Positions 32,566 through 40,343 of a DNA stretch of 60,592 bases are shown here, one piece after another; within the stretch, counting starts at the first letter, position 1; each line of letters starts with the position of its first letter. Under the pieces are notes generated by a model, which did not search any database, had not been told where the DNA came from, and saw nothing but the letters and a program-made list of their open reading frames with translations. Origin of the DNA: CAZFYZ01 sp964523735. GTDB lineage: Bacteria; Armatimonadota; UBA5829. Location: NCBI GenBank assembly GCA_964523735.1, contig CAZFYZ010000006.1:1-60592 (forward strand). The letters are read 5' to 3'. Made by a program: the position numbers and the translations under genes.

Positions 32566-32759
32566 TTGGACCTGCAGGCGATGAACGCCGCGAATGATCG
32601 GTCGTAAGTTCGCTCGACGTCAGCTGGGAAGCAGCACGCAGGCAGTTGGTCCATGCTCAGGTGATAGTGCAGGCACTCACAGCACTTGCCGTGCTTGGAG
32701 CAGCCGCTGTATGTGCAGTTGCACTTCTTGTTGTTCTCGGTGATTCTCTCGCAGGCCAT
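32562..32759 (-). CDS. Small Cys-rich protein of the DUF6485 type
   Basis: The 65-residue protein has eight Cys residues in a pattern of conserved small proteins (NCTYSGCSKHGKCCECLHYH, then LPACCFPADVERTYDRS). I recognise the layout as the DUF6485-type family, for which no function is established; the Cys/His spacing suggests metal or cluster binding. It is the first gene of an operon with nth, overlapping it by four bases. The ATG is followed directly by family-like residues (MACERITENNKKC), so the start is secure. Confidence 0.75.
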   Translation of the reverse strand: MACERITENNKKCNCTYSGCSKHGKCCECLHYHLSMDQLPACCFPADVERTYDRSFAAFIACRSK

Positions 32760-32797
32760 GTTGGCGGGGTTACTCCTTAAGATTGGTTGGCGGTTTC

Positions 32798-32826
32798 ATT
32801 CTACTGATAGAGATAGCCGGAGTCAA
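32798..32826 (-). promoter_or_regulatory. Promoter of the Cys-rich protein/nth operon
   Basis: Minus strand: TTGACT (32821-32826), 17-base spacer, TAGAAT (32798-32803). Transcription should start near 32791, and AAGGAG stands before the ATG at 32759. Confidence 0.75.
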
Positions 32827-32870
32827 ACGCCGCCTGCCGCGGGTATCATACCGCCTGGAGGTATGGGAGA

Positions 32871-33875
32871 TTGCTTACTATCAGAACCTTCGTGCTGGTG
32901 ATGCTGGTGATCGGGCTATGTGCGCATTCGGTGATTGCCGAGGAGCGGAACGACGAGGGATTCCTGCGCAACCCGCCGCTCTTCGTGGACTCGCAACCGG
33001 ACATCCCTCTGGCGTCGATGGGGATCGACATGCCGGAGGAGGGCAAAGTAATGCCTGACTTCGACTCCTCCAGAATAAAGTCGATCGCGTTCAACCAGGA
33101 CGGCAACAATGTGCAGCCGGGTCTGTCGGTCAAACTCACGACTGTTCGGGTGGGCGCACTGTACGGCATCCGGCGTGATCTTGCGGCGGGGATAGGCTTT
33201 CCATGGAGGCGAAGCTCGATCCGCGGCCTCACCGGCGGCCAACCGACGGTCGCGACCATTGAGTCGTTTGGCCAGATCTTGGTTGGGGCAAAGAAGCTGG
33301 TCTGGGAGGGCAATGCGTGCGATCGGATCGTGGTATCCGGAGGTCTAGAACTCCCGACGGGCAGAGATGATGCGAGGTTCGAGCAGACAAACCCCGTGAC
33401 GACCGCTTACTATGGGGTCAACCGCCTGCCGCTGGGCTGGCAGCCTTCAACCGGCACGCTGAATGGTTACCTGGGCGTGGCCTATGGGCGCTATGCAGGG
33501 CGACTGGCGTATGAAGCAGTGCTCGCAGCCAAGTTCCACGGCACAGGGGACCAGGACGTGCACGTTGGCAACATCTTCATAGCCTCGGGCACGGCCACGT
33601 ACGGCATATCGCGCCGACTGGCGTTCTCCCTGGGACTGACCGTAAGGGGCCAGGGTGATGACAGCTATCCCCAGGCTCCACCTCCCGGAGTCGAGCAACC
33701 CGCCACGGCCGCCACCACCACCCATTCCACTGGCCTCTACTTGAACCCGGCAGTTCGCTTTACCATATTCCGCAAGGCCGTGATCGGCGTCGGCTTCATG
33801 TTCCCTCTTGTGGACCCATCAGAAGGAATGGTGCCGGAGGGGACGCTCTCGGTAATCTTCTATCCGGACATGTAG
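32871..33875 (+). CDS. Exported protein, possible outer-membrane beta-barrel
   Basis: The 334-residue protein starts with a signal peptide (MLTIRTFVLVMLVIGLCAHS, cleavage after VIA near residue 23). The rest is built of alternating-residue strands with many Gly and aromatics (GYLGVAYGRYAGRLAYEAVL, LAFSLGLTVRGQGD, AVIGVGFMFPLVDP), like the transporter/MetA-pathway-of-phenol-degradation outer membrane family. I cannot assign a substrate. The start is a TTG with GGAG nearby; no ATG gives the signal peptide intact. Its 3' end faces the CDF gene, separated by an inverted repeat that may terminate both. Confidence 0.55.
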   Translation: MLTIRTFVLVMLVIGLCAHSVIAEERNDEGFLRNPPLFVDSQPDIPLASMGIDMPEEGKVMPDFDSSRIKSIAFNQDGNNVQPGLSVKLTTVRVGALYGIRRDLAAGIGFPWRRSSIRGLTGGQPTVATIESFGQILVGAKKLVWEGNACDRIVVSGGLELPTGRDDARFEQTNPVTTAYYGVNRLPLGWQPSTGTLNGYLGVAYGRYAGRLAYEAVLAAKFHGTGDQDVHVGNIFIASGTATYGISRRLAFSLGLTVRGQGDDSYPQAPPPGVEQPATAATTTHSTGLYLNPAVRFTIFRKAVIGVGFMFPLVDPSEGMVPEGTLSVIFYPDM

Positions 33876-33889
33876 TCAGGCGGTTGTAG

Positions 33890-33941
33890 CGGGACACCTT
33901 GTCCCGGTACATCCGCCATGTCTTCGGGACAAGGTGTCCCG
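33890..33941. terminator. Inverted repeat between convergent genes
   Basis: Two 17-base segments, 33890-33906 (CGGGACACCTTGTCCCG) and 33925-33941 (CGGGACAAGGTGTCCCG), are exact reverse complements with an 18-base spacer. Each is also a small hairpin by itself (CGGGACA/TGTCCCG). It lies between two convergent genes and could be a bidirectional terminator or a dispersed element. Confidence 0.7.
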
Positions 33942-33951
33942 AAGCAACGGG

Positions 33952-34878
33952 CTAGGAACCGTTGTCGGGCTCCCTGATCTCTGTATCGGGCTCGTGGATG
34001 GTGTCGGCGGTGTCCGGTTCGATGTGCGTAACAACGTGCATGCCGGGGAACCGGCGACGCATCTCGTCCTCGATGTTTTCCGCGATATCGTGGGCCTGCT
34101 CAACGGGCATTCCACACGGAACGATGAGGTGATAATCCACCTCTCTGAACGGCCCCGACTTTCGCGTCCTGAACTTGTGAAGGCCGACGATTGACGGAGT
34201 CTGCAGGACAAGCTGCCGCAGTTCCACGACCTCCTCATCAGGAAGCCCGACATCCAGGAGTGGCGCAGCAGACTTACACGTCAGCGAGATCGCGACTCTC
34301 ACTATCATCGCAGCCACCAGAAGGGCGACTATAGGGTCTACGTGGTCAGCCCACTCCGCGCCGAACGCTCTGAGAACTTGGATGAGCCCCAGTCCCACGA
34401 ACACGCCGATCGAGGTCCAGACGTCGGTGCTAAGGTGGTGCGCGTCAGCTTCCAGGGCGATGGAGTCGGTGTCTCTTGCGACCCTGAACAGATACCTGGA
34501 GATCAGCGTGTTGGCAACTACTGAGACACCCATCACAACCAGGCCCCAGTGTACGTCGGTGAGTGGCTCCGGGCGCATGATCTTCTTGATCGACTCGATC
34601 GTTATCCACGCGGCCGCCACCAGTATCAGGACCGCCTCGATCATTCCGGAAAAGTTCTCTATCTTGCCGTGGCCAAATGGGTGTTCCTTGTCGGCCGGAC
34701 GTCCGGAGGCCCGAACGCTTGCGAATGCGATGATCGAGGCGAACAGGTCCAACGCGGAGTGGGCAGCCTCGGAGATGATGCTCACCGCCCCGCTCGCGAT
34801 CCCGACGATCAGCTTCAGGGCAACCAGTATCGAGTTGGAGAGTATTGAGAGCGCTGCCGCCTTTGATTTGCGGTCCAA
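33952..34878 (-). CDS. Cation diffusion facilitator (CDF) family transporter
   Basis: CDF proteins export divalent metals (Zn, Co, Fe, Cd, Mn) by proton antiport. The 308-residue protein has six membrane segments, the first-site motif SEAAHSALDLFAS in TM2, HHLSTDVWTS (HxxxD) in TM5, and the cytoplasmic C-terminal beta-alpha-beta domain (FREVDYHLIVP... AENIEDEMRRRFPG). I place the start at the TTG at 34878: GGAGG lies five bases upstream and the protein then begins MDRKSKAAALSILSN, a normal CDF N-terminus; the longer open frame to 35040 is not homologous-looking. The metal cannot be inferred. Confidence 0.85.
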   Translation of the reverse strand: MDRKSKAAALSILSNSILVALKLIVGIASGAVSIISEAAHSALDLFASIIAFASVRASGRPADKEHPFGHGKIENFSGMIEAVLILVAAAWITIESIKKIMRPEPLTDVHWGLVVMGVSVVANTLISRYLFRVARDTDSIALEADAHHLSTDVWTSIGVFVGLGLIQVLRAFGAEWADHVDPIVALLVAAMIVRVAISLTCKSAAPLLDVGLPDEEVVELRQLVLQTPSIVGLHKFRTRKSGPFREVDYHLIVPCGMPVEQAHDIAENIEDEMRRRFPGMHVVTHIEPDTADTIHEPDTEIREPDNGS

Positions 34879-35116
34879 GTCAGCCTCCGCCGTACAGACA
34901 AAAACGCCTGTGGAGAGTTCCCCACAGACATTAGTACATTCCCAGTGTAACGTCACGCGGCAGTGTCGACTGCTCGCAGATGAATTGTAGCACTCAAGCG
35001 TGGCCGAAGTCAACGATGGACACGGCCATGAGGCCATCACGAGAACCGGGGGTGGCCAGAACGCAAGTTCTCACAATAGCCTCACGGAATTTCGGTAAGG
35101 TTCGGAAATGCTGAGA

Positions 35117-35791
35117 CTAGTAGATATCCCACATCGCCAGTGCGTGTCGCTCGGGATACTGAAGACCGATGTCGAGGATAGGCAGAGCCTTAGCATGGCC
35201 GTCAAGGAAGATCGCGTTAGTCTTGTTGTTGTGCCGCGCGATCAGCCGCTCAGGCCCCCAAACGTAGTTGTCCGGCGTTCTGAATATCCAACTGGCCTCG
35301 TCTTCTCGCCATTTCTGTGCCGGATCATTCGGATTGGCAACGTAGGCAACATCACCCGCCACGACTGTCTGAGACACGCGGCGGACCTGCGAGAACTTAA
35401 CCAACTGGTTATCCCAGAAACCGCATATGTTTGGATGGTTGAGTCCGATGCCGAACGACAACGAATGGTCCGCGTATTTGGGGTTCAGCCTGCGACCAGG
35501 GCAAAGGTGAAGGTTCTTGCTCTTGTAGTAAGGTTTCAGAATAGTCGGCCAGAGGATAGGGTGGGTGTTGTCGGGATAGGGGTTTGCGCTCTTGAGAATG
35601 TACCCACCATTGTCGTCTCCATAGCGCACGAGCGCCAGGGCCAATTGCTTGGCCTGCTGGGCGCACCGCGTCGCCCTCGCCGTCTCCTGGGCTGAGACGA
35701 AGACAGGAAACAGGATAGCTGCCAGTATCGCGATAATCGCGATGACAACCAGCAATTCAATCAAAGTGAAACCACGCATCTTCCCAGACAT
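35117..35791 (-). CDS. Type IV-pilin-like protein with H-X9-DG C-terminus (second copy)
   Basis: The 224-residue protein begins MSGKMRGFTLIELLVVIAII, a class III signal, then FPVFVSAQETARATRC, and ends with HNNKTNAIFLDG plus an aromatic tail. It is clearly a paralogue of the protein at 26249-26932: both share WCPSR/LCPGR, GLNHPNICG and GEASWLFRTP/DEASWIFRTP. The start is set at 35791 with GAGGAG upstream; the open frame further upstream lacks a prepilin signal. It is a lone gene with its own promoter dyad (35871-35890). Function unknown, as for the group. Confidence 0.87.
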   Translation of the reverse strand: MSGKMRGFTLIELLVVIAIIAILAAILFPVFVSAQETARATRCAQQAKQLALALVRYGDDNGGYILKSANPYPDNTHPILWPTILKPYYKSKNLHLCPGRRLNPKYADHSLSFGIGLNHPNICGFWDNQLVKFSQVRRVSQTVVAGDVAYVANPNDPAQKWREDEASWIFRTPDNYVWGPERLIARHNNKTNAIFLDGHAKALPILDIGLQYPERHALAMWDIY

Positions 35792-35870
35792 CACACAACT
35801 CCTCACTCTCTTCTTATGCCGTGTTGCCTGTGTCCCCCCTGTCACGGCTATCGGTGGATGGCTATCCACA

Positions 35871-35890
35871 CCTATTATACGTATTATAGG
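35871..35890 (-). promoter_or_regulatory. Palindrome carrying tandem -10 boxes upstream of the pilin-like gene
   Basis: A 20-base palindrome with one mismatched pair (CCTATTATAC/GTATTATAGG). On the minus strand it holds two TATAAT boxes nine bases apart; a weak TAGACG lies 17 bases before the first. It looks like a promoter covered by an operator. Confidence 0.55.
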
Positions 35891-36028
35891 CCAATAATGC
35901 AGATTCGTCTATCAGCTATTTGCTCTAATTTTGCTAGTGCTTTGGTACTAGGTCGTTTGCGGATGCTTGACGTTTGCGCGCTTCACGTTCTGGCGAAAAC
36001 GATATAAACACAACTCACGGAGACGAAT

Positions 36029-37135
36029 ATGATCACAGCGGCATTGTTCGTTCTGATGCTAAACTCGCAGTGTCCTCCGTCCGCACCGATGATTGTGCCG
36101 CCGGACATCAGTGCCGTCGGATATGGCTTCGTGATGGAAATCGCGGGATCGGCCGTTGACAGTGCGGTTGCACGACACGCGACTGAGTATGTGGAACGCC
36201 CGCTGCCTGAGGGTGGAACGATCCGCATTACCTTCGACCGCTTGGTCAACTATGCTGGCGGGCCGAAATGCACTCCTCTTCGTATTGTGATCACGGCCAC
36301 AGTTTGCATTAGCTCAGGAGATATTCTATCACGTTCGCGTGCTACTGTCCTGGTGGGGGCAAATCTCAATGCCGTTGGTGGTGGCAGTGAGCAGTTGGTC
36401 CTGGAAATACAGCCACTGCCAGATGCCGTAGTTGCCACCAGCGATGCGGTCGACGGCTGTAATGTCGAGGCGCTTATCGCCGAGACGGGCCCTCAGTTGG
36501 CCGAGAAGCTGAGGACTGTAGTCCCTCTGGAGGGCTTGGGTGTCGTGGCGGCCGCAAAGGCTGACGGGAGCGGTCGGGCTGTGCGCGCAGAGGCATACGC
36601 GCTGGGCTTTCAGTGGGTGCTGCAGGTTAGCGGAACAAACACAGAAGCACCTCTGTGTGTCCCACGCGTCTTTCTCCAGGGCAATACGTTCACGCTCGTC
36701 CTCAGCAGGGAGGTTCTGGGGGGGCTAGCCGCATACCACTATAGTACAGGCAGCATACCAAAACGCATGAGCGCCGACGGTCTGCTCGACCCTCAAGGTG
36801 AGGTCGCAGTAGAAGGGTTGGACGTTGATATTCAGCCAGACACCCTGCTTGTGAACTGGCACGGCCTTGGCTCGGGCTCCCGTCGCGTGGAAGCACAATG
36901 GAAGATGCAATTTGTGCAGACTATCTATGGGCTTGCCCTGCAGATCAGGCAGATCACAGTTGATGGGCAGCCCAAGCCTGTCCCAGAGTCGCCGATCAAC
37001 CCATTCGACGAGCTGATAAGCGGGATCGCTGCCGCCAGCACGCGTGTTGGTCTGCTGGCCAGCCCCATGGGCCGAATGCGGATCACGACCGGTGCCATCT
37101 CCCGGGAAGCAATCATAATCGCTGGCCGCGTCTGA
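36029..37135 (+). CDS. Hypothetical protein, possibly exported
   Basis: A 368-residue protein I do not recognise. A short hydrophobic N-terminus (MITAALFVLMLNSQC) may be a signal or lipoprotein-like sequence with Cys15. The body is mostly beta-like, with several Cys residues (CPPS, GPKCTP, VDGCN, APLCVP). Its end has the phrase NPFDELISGIAAASTRVG. GGAG precedes the ATG. The codon usage and composition match neighbours, and the frame is long and uninterrupted, so it is a real gene. The following amidohydrolase starts 62 bases downstream behind a hairpin; they may share a transcript. Confidence 0.6.
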   Translation: MITAALFVLMLNSQCPPSAPMIVPPDISAVGYGFVMEIAGSAVDSAVARHATEYVERPLPEGGTIRITFDRLVNYAGGPKCTPLRIVITATVCISSGDILSRSRATVLVGANLNAVGGGSEQLVLEIQPLPDAVVATSDAVDGCNVEALIAETGPQLAEKLRTVVPLEGLGVVAAAKADGSGRAVRAEAYALGFQWVLQVSGTNTEAPLCVPRVFLQGNTFTLVLSREVLGGLAAYHYSTGSIPKRMSADGLLDPQGEVAVEGLDVDIQPDTLLVNWHGLGSGSRRVEAQWKMQFVQTIYGLALQIRQITVDGQPKPVPESPINPFDELISGIAAASTRVGLLASPMGRMRITTGAISREAIIIAGRV

Positions 37136-37161
37136 TAACGAACCGCCGAAGGAACCCAGTT

Positions 37162-37190
37162 GTCGTCCGGATAATCGGTATCCGGAGGAC
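37162..37190 (+). promoter_or_regulatory. Hairpin that includes the amidohydrolase ribosome-binding site
   Basis: GTCGTCCGGATA (37162-37173) and TATCCGGAGGAC (37179-37190) pair over 11 of 12 positions around a five-base loop. The Shine-Dalgarno GGAGGA (37184-37189) lies in the right arm, seven bases before the GTG at 37197, so the structure could hide the ribosome-binding site. Confidence 0.6.
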
Positions 37191-37196
37191 AAGCTG

Positions 37197-38543
37197 GTGA
37201 TCTATCGGGCGCGATACGTCCTGCCCATGGACGGGACAGAGGTTGGAAGCGGAGAAATACTCGTCGCTGACGGGGAGATCAAAGCCGTCGGCAGCGGGCT
37301 ATCGTCTGCTCATCCAGAGGAGCGTGTCAAGGATCTTGGCAACTCCGCTCTCTTGCCCGGCTTCGTCAATGTCCACTCCCACATCGACTACACGCTGTCC
37401 CGAAACCATGTCGACGGACTCAACTTTTGGGACTGGATCAGCGCCGTGGGGTTCAGCCCGAAGCGCCTGCCCGATCTGGCAGCCGTACGCTTGTCTGCCA
37501 TGCTTGGGGCAGTCGAGCTTGCGCAGTCCGGGGTAACCTGTCTGGGTGATAGCTCGTTCACTGGAGCTGCGGCGGAGGCGATGGCTGAGGTCGGTCAGAG
37601 GGGGATTGTCTACCTCGAAGTGTTCGGCCAGAGTGCAGGAGCCGACTTTGCACAAGTTTTCCACAGGAAGGTTGAGCAGGCACAGCATGCCCAGTCACAG
37701 GCCTCTCGCCTCGTCAAAATAGGCATTTCGCCTCATGCGATCTATACGTCAAACCCGGAAATGCTCAAGTTGTGCTCGCAAACCTGTGCACAACTTGACA
37801 TGCCTGTGGCGCTCCATCTGGCTGAGACTATAGCCGAGTCCGACTACTCGATGTACGGTATTGGGCCGATCGCGGACTGGCGGCGGAAGTCTGGCTACGA
37901 GGCCATGTTCTCCGGGCTGAGCCCCGTGAAGCATCTTCAGGAGACCGGCCTCCTGCGACAAGGCGTCTGCCTTGCCCACTGCGTTCACGTTGCTGACGAT
38001 GAGGTCGATCTGATCGCGGCTTCCGGCGCCAGCATTGCTCACTGCCCGCGCTCGAACGCGTACCTCGGCACAGGTATCGCGCCCCTGGCAAGGTTTCTCT
38101 CTGCCGGCGCCGGCCATCCGGAGCACAGTCGAAGGATCGGTCTTGGGACAGACAGCGCCGGCAGCTGCATGCGCCTGGACTTTTTTGAGGAGATGCGCTT
38201 CGCGCTGGCCCTGCAGAGGGCTGTAGCGCAGGACGCAAGCGTGCTGACGGCGAAAACTGTGCTGGAACTTGCGACAATCGGCGGCGCGAGGACATTGGAC
38301 CTTGACGGCCAGACAGGGAGCCTTACTCCAGGCAAAAGGGCGGACATAATAGCGGTCGATCTGAGTAGGGCCCTGCCGAGCGAGGACGTCCACCTCGCGG
38401 TGCTTTCGCGGTCCCCGGAGGATGTTAAAATGGCAATGGTTGATGGAGTTGAGATCGTAAGCGACGGCGAGCTCGTTGGATTGGACATAGATGCCTGCCG
38501 ATCGGAACTCGTGGAGAGACTGGAGCATTCAGCAGGTGGCTAA
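37197..38543 (+). CDS. Amidohydrolase, deaminase-type (MTA/SAH or aminodeoxyfutalosine deaminase-like)
   Basis: The 448-residue protein is a TIM-barrel metal hydrolase: NVHSHIDY (the HxH metal pair), ISPHAIYTS, ALHLAETIAES (third His), LAHCVHV and GLGTDSAGS (metal-binding Asp). This set matches deaminases of adenosine-type substrates such as 5-methylthioadenosine/S-adenosylhomocysteine deaminase and aminodeoxyfutalosine deaminase of the menaquinone pathway; sequence alone does not separate them. The start is a GTG. Just before IGLGTDS the protein has an extra GHPEHSRR stretch (about residues 305-312), encoded by a sequence like a dispersed repeat (see 38113-38138). It overlaps the next gene by eight bases. 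Confidence 0.8.
   Translation: MIYRARYVLPMDGTEVGSGEILVADGEIKAVGSGLSSAHPEERVKDLGNSALLPGFVNVHSHIDYTLSRNHVDGLNFWDWISAVGFSPKRLPDLAAVRLSAMLGAVELAQSGVTCLGDSSFTGAAAEAMAEVGQRGIVYLEVFGQSAGADFAQVFHRKVEQAQHAQSQASRLVKIGISPHAIYTSNPEMLKLCSQTCAQLDMPVALHLAETIAESDYSMYGIGPIADWRRKSGYEAMFSGLSPVKHLQETGLLRQGVCLAHCVHVADDEVDLIAASGASIAHCPRSNAYLGTGIAPLARFLSAGAGHPEHSRRIGLGTDSAGSCMRLDFFEEMRFALALQRAVAQDASVLTAKTVLELATIGGARTLDLDGQTGSLTPGKRADIIAVDLSRALPSEDVHLAVLSRSPEDVKMAMVDGVEIVSDGELVGLDIDACRSELVERLEHSAGG
38113..38138. repeat. Dispersed-repeat-like segment in frame inside the amidohydrolase gene
   Basis: The segment CATCCGGAGCACAGTCGAAG plus GATC encodes HPEHSRRI. It resembles the common dispersed sequence TCATCCTGAGC...GTCGAAGGATC of environmental genomes (from memory). 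It sits next to a 12-base palindrome GCCGGCGCCGGC at 38103-38114 and interrupts the loop before the metal-binding GLGTDS. Confidence 0.5.
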
Positions 38544-39216
38544 GAACAGGTTTGTCTCAGTGATAGTCGGCCTGGTGGGGATTGCGGTTGTTGTAGCCTT
38601 GCTGAGGTTCAACGCTTCCACCACGTCATACAATCAGTATCTTGTGGGCAATCTGATGGCCCTCTTCTGGGTTCCGATGCTCACCATCCTCTTCGTGTTC
38701 CGCGAGAATCTGGACCGCTTCGGATTCGCTCTGACGAAAGCTAGGACAGCCTGGCTCGCAGCCGCGGCTCTCTACGCAGGCATCGTAGTACTGATGCTCT
38801 ACGCCAGTCGCATGGAATCTTTTCAGAACTACTACCCGATCTTCCGGCGCTTTGACGAATTCCGCTCGCTCTTCTCCGGCTATCCCGCGGTCAACCCGCT
38901 GTCTCCGCCGTGGCTGATGATCTACGCCGAATGCAGTTACGGTATGTATATGTTCTGCTGGGAATTCTTCTTCAGAGGTTACCTGCTCTTTGGCCTGGTG
39001 AGGTCCATCGGGTGGTCAGCGATCATTGTGCAGGCTATCGGTTTTGGCTTGTTGCATCTGGGGAAGCCGCCGATTGAGATGATCTTGTCGTTTGGGGCTG
39101 GGGTCATTCTCGGTATCATGGCGTTGAACGCGAAGTCGTTCCTGCCCTGCTTTGTGCTTCATTGGGCGGCTTCGCTAACGTTCGATTTCATGGTCATTGC
39201 CAATCGAGCAGGTTGA
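38536..39216 (+). CDS. CPBP-family intramembrane protein (Rce1/CAAX-like)
   Basis: The 226-residue protein has about six membrane segments and the CPBP motifs: motif 1 usually EExxxR, here WEFFFR at 142-147; motif 2 FGLLHLGKPPIE; motif 3 LHWAASLTFD. CPBP proteins include intramembrane peptidases and bacteriocin self-immunity proteins. The first Glu is replaced by Trp142, while Glu143, Arg147 and both His are kept, so activity is uncertain. The start is a GTG at 38536 overlapping the amidohydrolase stop, with GGAG upstream. Confidence 0.8.
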   Translation: MAKNRFVSVIVGLVGIAVVVALLRFNASTTSYNQYLVGNLMALFWVPMLTILFVFRENLDRFGFALTKARTAWLAAAALYAGIVVLMLYASRMESFQNYYPIFRRFDEFRSLFSGYPAVNPLSPPWLMIYAECSYGMYMFCWEFFFRGYLLFGLVRSIGWSAIIVQAIGFGLLHLGKPPIEMILSFGAGVILGIMALNAKSFLPCFVLHWAASLTFDFMVIANRAG

Positions 39217-39269
39217 CAGCGATCGGCATTGGGAGTAGACTTGTGTCACTTGGCTTAGGAGGCACTCAT

Positions 39270-39623
39270 TTGGAAGGCATTCGTCTGGAGACTGCGCTCA
39301 GGGAGATCGATGGCAACAAGGTCCTGGACGTGATGGGCGAGATCGACGTCTACACCGCGCCGCAGTTCAAAGAGGCGGTCAACGGGATCGTGGACGGAGG
39401 GCAAAAGCACCTGCTGATCAACATGGCGGGGGTCACCTATATGGACAGCAGCGGCTTCGGCACGCTTCTGTCGGCGACCAAGCGGCTCAAGCCAAAGGGT
39501 GGGACTGTCAATCTGGTGAAGTGCAACGGAGCCATCGACCGCATCCTGCGCATAACGAGGCTCAACCAGATATTTGCCACCTTCGACAACATAGACGAGG
39601 CAATGCAAGCCATCAAGCAGTAG
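39270..39623 (+). CDS. STAS-domain anti-sigma-factor antagonist-like protein
   Basis: The 117-residue single STAS domain has the beta-alpha core of SpoIIAA/RsbV: VLDVMGEIDVYTAPQFK, then LLINMAGVTYMDSSGFGTLL, where the Ser of DSSG is the phosphorylation site in antagonists. Such proteins free a sigma factor by binding an anti-sigma kinase when unphosphorylated. The start is the TTG at 39270, with AGGAGG seven bases upstream; the longer frame lies inside the previous gene. No anti-sigma kinase or sigma factor is in the window. Its end overlaps the end of convergent lexA by 11 bases. Confidence 0.88.
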   Translation: MEGIRLETALREIDGNKVLDVMGEIDVYTAPQFKEAVNGIVDGGQKHLLINMAGVTYMDSSGFGTLLSATKRLKPKGGTVNLVKCNGAIDRILRITRLNQIFATFDNIDEAMQAIKQ

Positions 39624-40236
39624 TTGTCCCTCGAATTGACCTGATAAGGCCTACGACTTTTCCGAGCACCCGCACGCTATCCTGGACCTCGATGGGTGGA
39701 TAGTCAGGGTTCGATGGTATGAGCTGTAGTCTCCCCCGTTGTTTGCTCAGCCGCTTCACTGTTGCCTCGTCATCTATCAGTGCCGCGACAATCTCCCCGT
39801 CTTCCGCAGTCGGCTGTCGTCGCACCACGACCACATCGCCGTCAGCGATGTGGTCTCCAGTCATGCTGTTGCCTCTAACTCGAAGAGCGAAAAGCTCATC
39901 GGAGCTTGCCGCCATCTCCCGAGGAATTGGTACATAAGACTCGACATTCTCCACCGCCAGCAGAGGCAGTCCCGCAGCGATAGCGCCCACAAGGGGCACG
40001 GACGTAAAGAGATCCATCCCTTCGCCGCCGCCGACTACGCGGATGCTTCTGGATGTGCTCTCGCGTTGGATGTAGCCCTTGCGCTCGAGCGCCTTAAGGT
40101 GAATGGTTACCCCGCGCAGGCTGCCGAGACCCAGTATAGGCCGAAGCTCCCTTATCGAAGGGGCAAAACCCTTCGCCGCGCGGAAGTTCAGGATAGCGTC
40201 CAGAACCTCCCTCTGCCTCGTCGTCAACTCCTTCAA
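39613..40236 (-). CDS. lexA: LexA repressor (SOS regulator)
   Basis: LexA represses DNA-damage genes and cleaves itself when RecA filaments form. The 207-residue protein has an N-terminal winged helix (TRQREVLDAILNF... APSIRELRPILGLGSLRGVT) and the S24 peptidase domain: cleavage site Ala88-Gly89 in VGAIAAGLP, Ser124 in RGNSM and Lys161 in ATVKRL. The start is a TTG with GGAGG six bases upstream. The short region upstream shared with hemC shows no obvious SOS-box of the E. coli or Bacillus type, so its operator sequence is probably lineage-specific. The wing helix reads SLRGVT, unlike the usual SxxxV. Confidence 0.92.
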   Translation of the reverse strand: MKELTTRQREVLDAILNFRAAKGFAPSIRELRPILGLGSLRGVTIHLKALERKGYIQRESTSRSIRVVGGGEGMDLFTSVPLVGAIAAGLPLLAVENVESYVPIPREMAASSDELFALRVRGNSMTGDHIADGDVVVVRRQPTAEDGEIVAALIDDEATVKRLSKQRGRLQLIPSNPDYPPIEVQDSVRVLGKVVGLIRSIRGTTTA

Positions 40237-40330
40237 GGTCGACCTCCAGTCACTTCTCCATTATGTGCCGCTCTTAGCGAATCCTTCGGGTATCCCGGCT
40301 CAGGCGTAGCATGTGGGACCCACCTTCCTG

Positions 40331-40336
40331 TATAAT
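40331..40336 (+). promoter_or_regulatory. -10 box placed for a leaderless hemC transcript
   Basis: TATAAT at 40331-40336 stands seven bases before the ATG at 40344, so transcription should start at or next to the ATG. No Shine-Dalgarno sequence is present and the -35 region is poor. Confidence 0.6.
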
Positions 40337-40343
40337 AGAGCCG

